Assembly: GCA_947593515.1 (NCBI GenBank)
Contig: CANQDQ010000004.1
Span: forward strand, 1-64,000
Direction of reading: 5' to 3'
Origin: an uncultured Bacteroidales bacterium
GTDB lineage: Bacteria; Bacteroidota; Bacteroidia; Bacteroidales; UBA11471
Length of the DNA: 64,000 bases
Part shown: piece by piece, positions 44,044 through 52,316 of the stretch
How positions within the stretch are numbered: position 1 is the stretch's first letter
Layout: each line of letters starts with the position of its first letter
Program-made: the position numbers and the translations under genes
The notes under the pieces: model-generated
Seen by the model: only the letters and a program-made list of their open reading frames with translations
Databases searched by the model: none
What the model was told of the DNA's origin: nothing

Positions 44044-44132
44044 GAAGAAAGGCTATGCAAAGTTTTTATGCGGAATATAAAATAACGATGTGGAAACCTT
44101 TCTTCGAGTACCGGAAGAAAGGTTTCCCTTTT
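44044..44132 (+). promoter_or_regulatory. Transcription attenuator of the ilv operon
   Basis: Terminator: GGAAACCTTTCTT (44092-44104) pairs with AAGAAAGGTTTCC (44115-44127), perfect 13-bp stem, followed by CTTTT. Competing antiterminator: GAAGAAAGG (44044-44052) pairs perfectly with CCTTTCTTC (44097-44105), which would destroy the terminator. The antiterminator strand begins 3 nt after the leader-peptide stop, so a ribosome at the stop would cover it (terminator forms), while one stalled on the Ile/Val codons leaves it free (read-through). Confidence 0.8.
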
Positions 44133-44149
44133 AATAAAAAACGATTTTT

Positions 44150-45979
44150 ATGAAACACGAACTGCGTAGTGCCACCAGCACACAGGGACGCCGAATGGCG
44201 GGCGCAAGAGCCTTGTGGCGTGCCAACGGCATGAAAGAAGAACAGATGGGGCGCCCCATTATCGCCATCGTCAATTCGTTTACCCAATTTGTGCCCGGAC
44301 ACGTGCATCTGCATGAAATAGGGCAGATTGTAAAAGCCGAAATCGAACGGCTCGGCTGTTTTGCCGCCGAATTCGATACGATAGCCATCGACGACGGTAT
44401 CGCCATGGGGCACGACGGTATGCTCTACTCGCTGCCTTCGCGCGACCTGATTGCCGACAGCGTGGAATATATGGTGAACGCCCACAAAGCCGATGCCATG
44501 GTGTGCATCAGCAACTGCGACAAAATAACGCCGGGTATGCTGATGGCGTCGATGCGCCTCAATATCCCCACGATTTTCGTGTCGGGCGGACCGATGGAAG
44601 CCGGTCGTCTCGGCAACCGTGCGCTCGACCTTATCGACGCTATGGTCGAAGGCGCCGACACCTCCGTCTCCGACGAGCAGGTGGCTGCCGTAGAGCGGAG
44701 CGCGTGCCCCACTTGCGGGTGTTGTTCGGGTATGTTCACAGCCAATTCCATGAACAGCCTCAACGAGGCTATCGGTATGGCGCTGCCCGGAAACGGCACG
44801 ATTGTCGCCACCCATAAAAATCGGAAAGAACTCTTTTTGAAAGCCGCACGGCAAATCGTCGAAAACTGTTACGCCTACTATCGCGACGGCGACGAGAGCG
44901 TGCTGCCTCGCAGCATCGCCACGCGCGCGGCATTCCTCAATGCCATGACGCTCGACATCGCCATGGGCGGCTCCACCAATACGGTGCTGCACCTGTTGGC
45001 GGTGGCGCAGGAAGCCGGCGTCGATTTCACGATGGCAGACATCGATGCCCTTTCGCGCAAGTCGCCCGTGCTGTGTAAGGTGGCGCCGAGTTCGGCATAC
45101 CACGTGCAGGACGTCAATCGTGCCGGCGGCATACTCTCCATTATGGGGCTGCTTGCCGAAAAAGGATTGGTGGAAACCTCCGTCCGTCGCGTCGATCGCC
45201 TCTCTTTGGGCGAAGCCATCGACCGTTACGCTATCGGCGGGAAACAATTCTCTGCCGAAGCCGAAGCGTTGTGGAAAAGCGCTCCGGGCAACTGCTTCAA
45301 CTTGCAGCTCGGTTCGCAGAACGCTGTTTACGACACCCTCGATACCGACCGCACCGCCGGTTGTATCCGCGACTTCGAGCACGCCTACGTGCGCGACGGC
45401 GGACTGGCTGTGCTTCGCGGCAACATCGCCCTCGACGGCTGCGTGGTGAAGACCGCCGGCGTCGATGAAAGCATATTCCGCTTCTGCGGTCCCGCCAAAG
45501 TTTTCGAGTCGCAGGAAGATGCCTGCGAAGGAATACTCGGCGGCAAGGTCGAAAGCGGCGACGTCGTGGTGATTATCTACGAAGGTCCGAAAGGCGGCCC
45601 CGGTATGCAGGAAATGCTCTATCCGACCTCCTATATCAAATCCCGCCATTTGGGCAAGGAATGCGCCCTCATTACCGACGGACGTTTTTCCGGCGGTACG
45701 TCGGGGCTCTCTATCGGACACATCTCGCCCGAAGCTGCCGCCGGCGGAAACATCGGCTTGGTGCGCGACGGCGACCTGATAGAAATAGATATTCCCGCCC
45801 GCACCATTAATGTAAAAGTGAGCGATGCCGAGCTGGCTGCCCGCCGCAGTCAGGAGGAGGCGCGGGGTAAAAAAGCCTTTACGCCGACAGCGCGCGACCG
45901 CCAAATCTCGAAAGCGCTCCGGGCTTATGCCGCTATGGTAAGCTCTGCCGACAAGGGGGCGACCCGCATTGTCGATTAA
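44150..45979 (+). CDS. ilvD: Dihydroxy-acid dehydratase
   Basis: 609 residues, full length. Iron-sulfur cysteines are in CISNCDK and [17 protein letters not shown]; GAPHxx-type substrate contacts include [11 protein letters not shown], and the C-terminal part has [20 protein letters not shown]. It dehydrates dihydroxy-isovalerate and dihydroxy-methylvalerate in valine and isoleucine synthesis. First enzyme gene after the attenuator; ilvB starts 3 bp after its stop. Confidence 0.97.
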   Translation: MKHELRSATSTQGRRMAGARALWRANGMKEEQMGRPIIAIVNSFTQFVPGHVHLHEIGQIVKAEIERLGCFAAEFDTIAIDDGIAMGHDGMLYSLPSRDLIADSVEYMVNAHKADAMVCISNCDKITPGMLMASMRLNIPTIFVSGGPMEAGRLGNRALDLIDAMVEGADTSVSDEQVAAVERSACPTCGCCSGMFTANSMNSLNEAIGMALPGNGTIVATHKNRKELFLKAARQIVENCYAYYRDGDESVLPRSIATRAAFLNAMTLDIAMGGSTNTVLHLLAVAQEAGVDFTMADIDALSRKSPVLCKVAPSSAYHVQDVNRAGGILSIMGLLAEKGLVETSVRRVDRLSLGEAIDRYAIGGKQFSAEAEALWKSAPGNCFNLQLGSQNAVYDTLDTDRTAGCIRDFEHAYVRDGGLAVLRGNIALDGCVVKTAGVDESIFRFCGPAKVFESQEDACEGILGGKVESGDVVVIIYEGPKGGPGMQEMLYPTSYIKSRHLGKECALITDGRFSGGTSGLSIGHISPEAAAGGNIGLVRDGDLIEIDIPARTINVKVSDAELAARRSQEEARGKKAFTPTARDRQISKALRAYAAMVSSADKGATRIVD

Positions 45980-45982
45980 CGA

Positions 45983-47701
45983 ATGAAAACAGAAGTAAAA
46001 AAGCAAATGAAAGAATTGATAACAGGGGCGGAGGCGTTGATGCGTTCGCTGGAACATCAGGGAGTGAAGACGCTTTTCGGGTATCCGGGCGGTTCTATCA
46101 TGCCCGTTTTCGATGCGCTCTACGACCACCGCAGCACGCTGCATCATATTTTGGTGCGCCACGAACAGGGTGCCACTCATGCCGCACAGGGCTTTGCCCG
46201 CACGTCGGGACAGGTGGGCGTGTGTCTGGTAACCAGCGGACCCGGCGCCACCAACACCATCACCGGCATTGCCGATGCCATGATCGACAGCACGCCGATA
46301 GTCGTCATTGCCGGTCAGGTAGGCACGGCGTTCTTAGGCTCCGACGCTTTTCAGGAAGTCGATTTGGTAGGCATTACGCAGCCTATTTCCAAATGGAGCT
46401 ATCAGATACGTCGGGCGGAAGACGTGCCCTATGCTGTGGCGCGGGCTTTCTACATCGCTGCCAGCGGACGTCCGGGACCCGTCGTTCTCGACTTCGCCAA
46501 AAATGCACAGGTTGAAAAAATCGAATACGAACCCCTCTCGATTGATTTCGTGCGGAGTTACGTTCCCGTGCCCGATACCGACTCCATGTCGGTGATACGT
46601 GCGGCGGAGTATATCAACAAAGCCAAAAAACCGCTGGTATTGGCGGGGCAGGGCGTGGAGCTGGGCGGTGCCCAAGACGAGTTGCGCCGCTTCATCGAGA
46701 AAGCGCAGCTGCCTGTCGGCTGCACCTTGTTGGGTTTGTCGGTATTGTCGTCGGAACACCCGCTGAACATGGGTATGCTCGGTATGCACGGCAATTTGGC
46801 GACCAACGTCAAGACCAACGAATGCGATGTGTTGATAGCCGTCGGTATGCGTTTCGACGACCGTGTAACGGGAAATCTCGCCACGTATGCCCGACAGGCG
46901 AAAGTCATACATTTCGACATCGACCCGTCGGAAATAAACAAGAATGTGAAAGCCGATGTCGCCGTACTCGGCGATTGCAAGCAGACGCTGCGGGCGGTTA
47001 CCGAGCTGCTCGTCCCGACCGACCACAAGGAGTGGATAGCCTCGTTCGAGCCGTACCGCCGGAAAGAAATGGAAAAGGTCATCGAACCCGAAATACACCC
47101 CGCTGCCGGACCGCTCAATATGGGCGAGGTCGTGCGTGCGGTGAGCGAAGCTGCGCATCACGAAGCCGTGCTGGTAACCGACGTGGGACAGAATCAGATG
47201 ATGTCGGCGCGCTACTTCAAATACACCCGTAACCGCAGCATCGTAACGTCGGGAGGACTGGGTACGATGGGCTTCGGACTGCCTGCTGCCGTAGGCGCCA
47301 CTTTTGCCGTACCCGACCGCACCGTGTGCGTATTCATGGGCGACGGCGGCTTGCAGATGAATTTGCAGGAGCTGGGCACCGTCATGGAACAGAAAGCCCC
47401 CGTGAAAATGATTCTCCTGAACAACAACTATCTCGGTAACGTGCGGCAGTGGCAGGCGATGTTCTTCCATCGCCGCTACTCTTTCACCCCGATGCTCAAC
47501 CCCGACTACATGAAAATTGCCGAAGCCTACGGCATACCTTCGCGCCGGGTCATCGACCGTGCCGACTTGCACGCCGCCATAGCGGAGATGCTGACGACCG
47601 ACGGACCTTTCTTCTTGGAAGCCTGCGTCGTCGAAGAGGGCAATGTCTTGCCCATGACTCCTCCGGGCAACTCTGTCGATGAAATGTTGTTGGAATGTTA
47701 A
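45983..47701 (+). CDS. ilvB: Acetolactate synthase, catalytic subunit
   Basis: 572 residues. Thiamine-diphosphate enzyme: the catalytic Glu is in VRHEQGATHAAQG, and the TPP/Mg motif is MGDGGLQMNLQELGTV ... NNNYLGNVRQW. FAD-site features typical of acetolactate synthases are present (GMLGMHGNLATN). It condenses pyruvate with pyruvate or 2-oxobutyrate. The first methionine at 45983 or the one at residue 9 (MKELITGAEAL) could start it; I keep the first, which leaves 3 bp to ilvD. ilvN follows after 13 bp. Confidence 0.97.
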   Translation: MKTEVKKQMKELITGAEALMRSLEHQGVKTLFGYPGGSIMPVFDALYDHRSTLHHILVRHEQGATHAAQGFARTSGQVGVCLVTSGPGATNTITGIADAMIDSTPIVVIAGQVGTAFLGSDAFQEVDLVGITQPISKWSYQIRRAEDVPYAVARAFYIAASGRPGPVVLDFAKNAQVEKIEYEPLSIDFVRSYVPVPDTDSMSVIRAAEYINKAKKPLVLAGQGVELGGAQDELRRFIEKAQLPVGCTLLGLSVLSSEHPLNMGMLGMHGNLATNVKTNECDVLIAVGMRFDDRVTGNLATYARQAKVIHFDIDPSEINKNVKADVAVLGDCKQTLRAVTELLVPTDHKEWIASFEPYRRKEMEKVIEPEIHPAAGPLNMGEVVRAVSEAAHHEAVLVTDVGQNQMMSARYFKYTRNRSIVTSGGLGTMGFGLPAAVGATFAVPDRTVCVFMGDGGLQMNLQELGTVMEQKAPVKMILLNNNYLGNVRQWQAMFFHRRYSFTPMLNPDYMKIAEAYGIPSRRVIDRADLHAAIAEMLTTDGPFFLEACVVEEGNVLPMTPPGNSVDEMLLEC

Positions 47702-47714
47702 AACTTGTGCCTCT

Positions 47715-48275
47715 ATGGAAAAAACATTATATACGCTCATCGTCTATTCCGAGAATATCGCCGGTCTGCTCAACCAGATAACCGCCGTATTCACCCGCCG
47801 GCAAATCAACATCGAAAGTCTGAACGTGTCGGCATCGTCGATAAAAGGCGTGCACAAATACACCATTACCGCATGGATAGATGAGGAGAACATCAAAAAA
47901 ATCGTGTCGCAAATCGAGAAAAAAATCGACGTTTTGCAGGCGCACTATTTTACCGACGACGAAATATTTTCGCACGAGATAGCCCTTTACAAACTCTCCA
48001 CCCCCGTGTTGGAGAAAGACCCGCGCGTGTCGGCGCTCATACGCCGGTACAACGCCCGCGTCGTCGAGGTCAATCCCACCTATTCGGCGTTGGAAAAAGA
48101 CGGTGCGACCGAAGATATCATTTCTCTTCATGACGAGTTGCAGAAACTCGGCTGCGTGCTGCAATTCGTGCGGTCGGGCAGAATAGCCCTCACCAAGAGC
48201 TGCGTGGAGCGCGTCAATGAGTTTCTTGCCGACCGCGAAGCGCGCTATCTTCAACACAAAAACGAAAAAGCATGA
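47715..48275 (+). CDS. ilvN: Acetolactate synthase, regulatory subunit
   Basis: 186 residues from the ATG at 47715 (MEKTLYTLIVYSENIAGLLN). The N-terminal ACT domain (residues about 3-75) has ITAVFTRRQINIESLNVSAS, the usual valine-binding fold; the C-terminal domain is typical of long IlvH-type subunits. It gives feedback control to IlvB. Its last codons overlap the thioesterase start by 4 bp (ATGA). Confidence 0.95.
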   Translation: MEKTLYTLIVYSENIAGLLNQITAVFTRRQINIESLNVSASSIKGVHKYTITAWIDEENIKKIVSQIEKKIDVLQAHYFTDDEIFSHEIALYKLSTPVLEKDPRVSALIRRYNARVVEVNPTYSALEKDGATEDIISLHDELQKLGCVLQFVRSGRIALTKSCVERVNEFLADREARYLQHKNEKA

Positions 48276-49018
48276 CAGAAAAAAACACGGTCGGTTCCTA
48301 CGAGTTCGTGGCAGAGCCTTTCTGCTCCGATTTTACCGGGCACATAGCGTTGGGCGTGCTGGGCAATTTCCTGCTCAACGTGGCGGAGTTTCATGCCTCC
48401 GATCGCGGCTTCGGCATCATCACCCTCAACGAGGGGCATTACACATGGGTGCTCTCGCGGCTGGTGTTGGAGTTCGACGCCATGCCCCGCCAGACCGAAC
48501 GATTCACTATACAGACGTGGGTCGAAAACGTTTACCGCCTCTTTACCGACCGCAATTTCGCCATACTCGACAAGGACGGCAAATACATCGGCTACGCCCG
48601 TTCGGTGTGGGCGATGATCGACCTCGATACCCGCAAACCCGTCGATTTGCTCAACGTATATAGCGGCGGCATTACCTCTTATATCTGCGACAAAGAGTGC
48701 CCTATCGAGAAAGCGGGAAAAATAAAAGTCGTGTCGGAAGCGCCGGTGCGCGAGCTGGTGATGCGGTACAGCGACATCGACATCAACGGACACGTGAACA
48801 GCATTCGTTACATCGACCACATACTCGACCTTTTCCCCCTCGACCTCTACAAGAGCAAGCGGGTAAAACGTTTCGAGATAGCCTACATCAACGAATGCCA
48901 CTACGGCGATACCCTGCTTTTCCTCTGCGACGACAAGGGCGCCGGCGAGTACCACGTGGAGATTAAGAAAAAAGACGGCGGCGAAGTCGTTTGCCGCAGT
49001 AAAGTGATATTTATTTAA
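48272..49018 (+). CDS. Acyl-ACP thioesterase (FAT family) within the ilv operon
   Basis: 248 residues with two hot-dog domains. The FAT pattern is present: the N-terminal domain has NVAEFHASDRGFGIITLNEG and WVLSRLVLEFDAMP; the second has MRYSDIDINGHVNSIRYIDH (catalytic Asp/Asn/His site) and FEIAYINECHYGD. It hydrolyses acyl-ACP to free fatty acid. It is translationally coupled to ilvN and lies 27 bp before ilvC. Bacteroidetes make branched iso/anteiso fatty acids from Leu/Ile/Val precursors, so a link between the operon product and membrane lipid or cofactor supply is plausible but unproved. Confidence 0.88.
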   Translation: MTEKNTVGSYEFVAEPFCSDFTGHIALGVLGNFLLNVAEFHASDRGFGIITLNEGHYTWVLSRLVLEFDAMPRQTERFTIQTWVENVYRLFTDRNFAILDKDGKYIGYARSVWAMIDLDTRKPVDLLNVYSGGITSYICDKECPIEKAGKIKVVSEAPVRELVMRYSDIDINGHVNSIRYIDHILDLFPLDLYKSKRVKRFEIAYINECHYGDTLLFLCDDKGAGEYHVEIKKKDGGEVVCRSKVIFI

Positions 49019-49045
49019 TTTGTTTCATATTAAAAACCAACAAAG

Positions 49046-50092
49046 ATGGCAGTTATCAATTTTGGCGGTGTAGACGAGAATGTCGTTACCCGCGAAGAAT
49101 TTCCTTTGGAGAAGGCGAGAGAAGTCCTCAAAAACGAGGTTATCGCCGTAATCGGTTACGGTGTGCAGGGTCCGGGTCAGAGCCTTAACCTGCGCGACAA
49201 CGGTTTCAACGTCATCGTCGGACAGCGCAAAGGCGGCAAGACGTGGGACAAAGCCGTTGCCGACGGTTGGGTTCCGGGCGAAACACTCTTTGAAATCGAA
49301 GAGGCTTGCAAACGGGCAACCATCGTGCAATACCTGCTTTCCGATGCCGCCCAGATAGAAGTGTGGCCGCGCATCAAACCCTACCTCACCGCAGGCAAGG
49401 CGCTCTATTTCTCGCACGGATTCGGCATCACCTACAAAGAGCGCACGCACATCATTCCTCCCGCCGACATCGACGTTATCATGATTGCGCCCAAAGGTTC
49501 GGGCACGAGCCTGCGCCGTATGTTCCTGCAAGGTCGCGGACTCAATTCGAGCTACGCCATTTTCCAAGATGCCACCGGTCGTGCCAAAGAGCGCGTCATC
49601 GCACTGGGTATCGGTGTAGGGTCGGGCTATCTTTTTGAAACCACTTTCAAGAAAGAGGTTTATTCCGACCTCACCGGCGAACGCGGTACGCTCATGGGCG
49701 CCATTCAGGGTCTGCTCCTCGCTCAGTACGAGGTGCTGCGCGAAAACGGACACGACCCTTCGGAGGCTTTCAACGAAACGGTGGAAGAATTGACCCAATC
49801 GCTCATGCCTCTCTTTGCCGAAAAGGGTATGGACTGGATGTATGCCAACTGCTCGACTACCGCACAGCGCGGCGCGCTCGACTGGATGGGCCCGTTCCAC
49901 GATGCCGTGAAACCCGTATTCGAAAAACTTTACAAAGAGGTGGCTTGCGGCAACGAGGCGCAACGCTCTATCGACACCAATAGCAAACCCGACTATCGCG
50001 AGGGTCTGGAAAAAGAACTGGCTGCTCTGCGCGACAGTGAAATGTGGCGCACCGGTGCTGTGGTACGCAAATTGCGTCCGGAAAACAATTGA
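49046..50092 (+). CDS. ilvC: Ketol-acid reductoisomerase
   Basis: 348 residues, class I KARI length. The NAD(P)-binding loop is VIGYGVQGPGQSLNLRDNG; the catalytic region has IAPKGSGTSLRRMF, and the metal site lies in DLTGERGTLMGAIQGL with Asp and Glu ligands. It reduces and rearranges acetolactate and acetohydroxybutyrate. Last gene of the ilv operon; a strong terminator follows 19 bp after the stop. Confidence 0.96.
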   Translation: MAVINFGGVDENVVTREEFPLEKAREVLKNEVIAVIGYGVQGPGQSLNLRDNGFNVIVGQRKGGKTWDKAVADGWVPGETLFEIEEACKRATIVQYLLSDAAQIEVWPRIKPYLTAGKALYFSHGFGITYKERTHIIPPADIDVIMIAPKGSGTSLRRMFLQGRGLNSSYAIFQDATGRAKERVIALGIGVGSGYLFETTFKKEVYSDLTGERGTLMGAIQGLLLAQYEVLRENGHDPSEAFNETVEELTQSLMPLFAEKGMDWMYANCSTTAQRGALDWMGPFHDAVKPVFEKLYKEVACGNEAQRSIDTNSKPDYREGLEKELAALRDSEMWRTGAVVRKLRPENN

Positions 50093-50111
50093 TTCCGATT
50101 TCCTTCAAAAT

Positions 50112-50150
50112 AAGCGCGGGCGGTTGTAGAACCGCCCGCGCTTGTTTTTT
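50112..50150 (+). terminator. Intrinsic terminator of the ilv operon
   Basis: AAGCGCGGGCGGTT-GTAG-AACCGCCCGCGCTT, a perfect 14-bp stem and tetraloop, then GTTTTTT. It lies 7 bp before the convergent GH140 gene. Confidence 0.95.
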
Positions 50151-50157
50151 GTCCCGA

Positions 50158-51576
50158 TTACCGGGCGTCGGGTATCGACGTCCAAGCGGGATTGATATAC
50201 TCTTTTTCGGCATCGACGACTATCAGCACGCAGTCGCTTGCCGCACCTTTTTTCTTTTTCGGTTTGAATGTCGCGACACCGTTCTCTACCGTTCCGATAT
50301 ACGACAGCGAGCCGTCGGTCGGGTCGTACCACCACGCCCGTTTCTTATCGCCGCTTATTTTGTCCGTGCGTATCGTCATGGGGCGGGCGGTGTAGTTGTA
50401 TACCAACAAATAGCTCCCGCCCCGCGTGGCGATGAGGCGGTCGTATTTTTCACCGTTTTCGCCGGCGATGATGCTTTGGTCGGGCACCCGCTCGAAGTAA
50501 GGAAATGCCAGCATCAGATTTTTGAGATATTTCATTTGGTTGAAGCCGTCGTCGTTCAGTGCGTCGTACCATGCCGTCCGCGCACCGTAGGCAGCCGGTA
50601 TGCCCGGGCGGTAAAATTGCATGATGGAGTTGTGTCCGTAGGTGTGTCCGCAGGCACCCGCAAAGGCCGACCAATAGGCATATCGGCGGCAGTCGCATGC
50701 CTGCCAGCGCGGCTCGTTCGGGTCGTGCAGTCCCTGCGGAATTTTTTCGTACGACGGTTCGCCGTCCAATACCGGTTTCATCGGCGAGGTTGCCAGCGAC
50801 CGTTCCACGTACCGCCAGTTATCCTCCTCCGTATTCTCCTCGATAGGATAATTTTTTTCGCCGTTCCGCTGCCCGTACCGGCGGTGTCCGCTTTGGAACA
50901 TATTGAAGTCGAGCCATTCGGCATCGTTGAAATACGTGGCCGACATCGTCCGTCCGCGCGGGTGAAACGTCATCAGGTGGTCGGGGTCGATGCTTTTGAT
51001 GGTGCGTGCCAGCGCCGTCCATACTTCGGGCTTGACGTCGCCCTGTATGTCGCCGCCGATAATCCAAATGATGTTCGGCGCATCTTTATAGCGGTTTGCC
51101 AGAAACGTGCCGTATTTCACCGCCTGCGCTTCGTCCATAAGCCCCGCTTTCACCAATCCGCCCCAGATGCACACCATGCCGATGTATATGCCGTTCCGTT
51201 CGGCGGTTTGCACGATGTAGTCCATATGCTCCCAATAGCCGTACATGTCTTCACGCGCAGCCTGCTCGAAGTCGTAGCCGCAGGGGTGCGAACTTGCTCC
51301 GTAGGCGTTGTATGTCGGTACGCCGTTCACCGTCTGCACCTGTACCACGTTGAAGCCCGCTTCACGGCAGCGGTCGAGATAATATTCGGCTTCGTCGCGC
51401 GTCAGCCGTTCCGGCAGCAGCCACCCCGTATCGCCGAGATAGAAAAACGGTTTTCCGTTTTCCTGTTTTAGGTAGCGGTGTTCGTCCGATATTTGCAGCT
51501 TGCCTGCAGGGCGCTGGTTTTGTGCGTTCGACAGCGCACAGACAAATAAAATACAAAGAAAAAACATGTGTTTCAT
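50158..51576 (-). CDS. GH140-like glycoside hydrolase (DUF4038, collagen-binding-like C-domain)
   Basis: 472 residues with a Sec signal peptide (cleavage near SNAQ, residue 19). The DUF4038 TIM-barrel begins LKQENGKPFFYLGDTGWLLP and continues EAGFNVVQVQTV, GIYIGMVCIWGG, NIIWIIGGDIQ and KPVLDGEPSYE; the Asp and Glu in these motifs are likely catalytic. The C-terminal 90 residues resemble the putative collagen-binding domain often fused to this family. Characterised relatives act on apiose in pectin (GH140); activity here is inferred. It is convergent with ilvC and divergent from ssrA. Confidence 0.8.
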   Translation of the reverse strand: MKHMFFLCILFVCALSNAQNQRPAGKLQISDEHRYLKQENGKPFFYLGDTGWLLPERLTRDEAEYYLDRCREAGFNVVQVQTVNGVPTYNAYGASSHPCGYDFEQAAREDMYGYWEHMDYIVQTAERNGIYIGMVCIWGGLVKAGLMDEAQAVKYGTFLANRYKDAPNIIWIIGGDIQGDVKPEVWTALARTIKSIDPDHLMTFHPRGRTMSATYFNDAEWLDFNMFQSGHRRYGQRNGEKNYPIEENTEEDNWRYVERSLATSPMKPVLDGEPSYEKIPQGLHDPNEPRWQACDCRRYAYWSAFAGACGHTYGHNSIMQFYRPGIPAAYGARTAWYDALNDDGFNQMKYLKNLMLAFPYFERVPDQSIIAGENGEKYDRLIATRGGSYLLVYNYTARPMTIRTDKISGDKKRAWWYDPTDGSLSYIGTVENGVATFKPKKKKGAASDCVLIVVDAEKEYINPAWTSIPDAR

Positions 51577-51674
51577 GACGGTGAATTTTTGTAAAGGTAG
51601 GCAAAATTTTTATTTGACGACCAATCTTTTGAATATTTAATTTTTTAGGATAGAAGATAATTCGGTAAAAATGC

Positions 51675-51682
51675 TATCTTTG
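51675..51682 (+). promoter_or_regulatory. -7 box of ssrA
   Basis: TATCTTTG, 38 bp upstream of the mature tmRNA 5' end. No clear -33 TTTG; the first bases after it will be a processed leader. Confidence 0.55.
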
Positions 51683-51720
51683 CACCGTCGTAACGGCGGT
51701 TGCGGCAAACGATACTTATC

Positions 51721-52117
51721 GGGGGTGACCGGTTTTGACAGCGGGTCGAAAGGATAAGTAAGCATGCAGAGCGTAGATGGCTTGCTCTATAATCTCAGAC
51801 ATCAAAAATTTAACTGGCGAAAACAACTACGCTCTCGCTGCCTGATTGAAGTACAGTAGATCGGCTTTATTCCGGCAATAGTTGCCGGAACGAGACATCA
51901 CCCGGTTGCTGTTGTTCCGAAGCGTTCCGAACTGGTGGTGCAAGAATATCGGAAATAGCGGAAGTCCGGTCTCGGGGCGACCGTGAAAATTAAGAGACTA
52001 AGATGTGCGTTGGTAGCTCCGGTCTTGCGCACGTCCGACAACCGAAGCGGAGATAAGCATGTAGAAAGCTCATTGTTTCCCTGTTTGGACGAGAGTTCGA
52101 ATCTCTCCACCTCCACC
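51721..52117 (+). ncRNA. ssrA: Transfer-messenger RNA
   Basis: The 5' end GGGGGTGACCGG (51721 on) pairs with CACCTCC (52108-52114) to form the acceptor stem, followed by A and CC (the final A is added after transcription). TTCGAATCTCTC before the acceptor is the T-arm with its stem. The tag reads GGC-GAA-AAC-AAC-TAC-GCT-CTC, then GCT-GCC-TGA (about 51816-51845), giving GENNYALAA, the type seen in Bacteroidales. Rescues stalled ribosomes with SmpB, which is not in the window. Confidence 0.95.
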
Positions 52118-52123
52118 GATTCC

Positions 52124-52161
52124 AACGGCGTGCTGTCATTCGACAGCACGCCGTTGATTTG
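52124..52161 (+). terminator. Hairpin behind ssrA
   Basis: AACGGCGTGCTGTC-ATTC-GACAGCACGCCGTT, perfect 14-bp stem, followed by GATTTG; the T-tract is poor. Its 3' half plus the next six bases recurs at 57369-57389. Confidence 0.75.
52141..52161 (+). repeat. 21-bp direct repeat, left copy (attachment-like)
   Basis: CGACAGCACGCCGTT plus GATTTG, identical to 57369-57389. It is the 3' arm of the hairpin behind ssrA. With the right copy it brackets the islet of TonB receptor, lipoprotein and phosphatase. Confidence 0.8.
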
Positions 52162-52242
52162 TATATTAAACCTATTTTGACAAACAACTGTCGCTACCGA
52201 CCGCGACGGGAAAACACGAGTACGAGCCTATATTTAACCGTA

Positions 52243-52275
52243 TTGTAACAATTTTGTTACCCGATTGTAATATCG
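52243..52275 (+). promoter_or_regulatory. Three 11-bp direct repeats (Pho-box-like operator)
   Basis: TTGTAACAATT (52243), TTGTTACCCGA (52254) and TTGTAATATCG (52265) are three units in exact 11-bp phase with a conserved TTGTWAY head. They replace the -33 region of the promoter at 52282. An 11-bp direct-repeat array ending near -22 is the layout of PhoB-type operators, and the downstream operon includes a phosphatase. Confidence 0.65.
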
Positions 52276-52281
52276 ACGGAA

Positions 52282-52289
52282 TAGTTTTG
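52282..52289 (+). promoter_or_regulatory. -7 box of the islet operon
   Basis: TAGTTTTG matches TAnnTTTG; it starts 6 bp after the last 11-bp repeat and 28 bp before the ATG at 52317. There is no TTG at -33, which fits activator-dependent control. Confidence 0.6.
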
Positions 52290-52316
52290 TGCTGTCAAAA
52301 AAATTGATTCGACAGC

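Noticed and set aside
44066-46180. Long minus-strand open frame opposite ilvD
   Set aside because: It mirrors the GC-rich codon pattern of ilvD, has no start context or promoter, and its translation is rich in His and Arg as typical for antisense shadows. The same holds for long frames opposite ftsH, ilvB and the GH140 gene.
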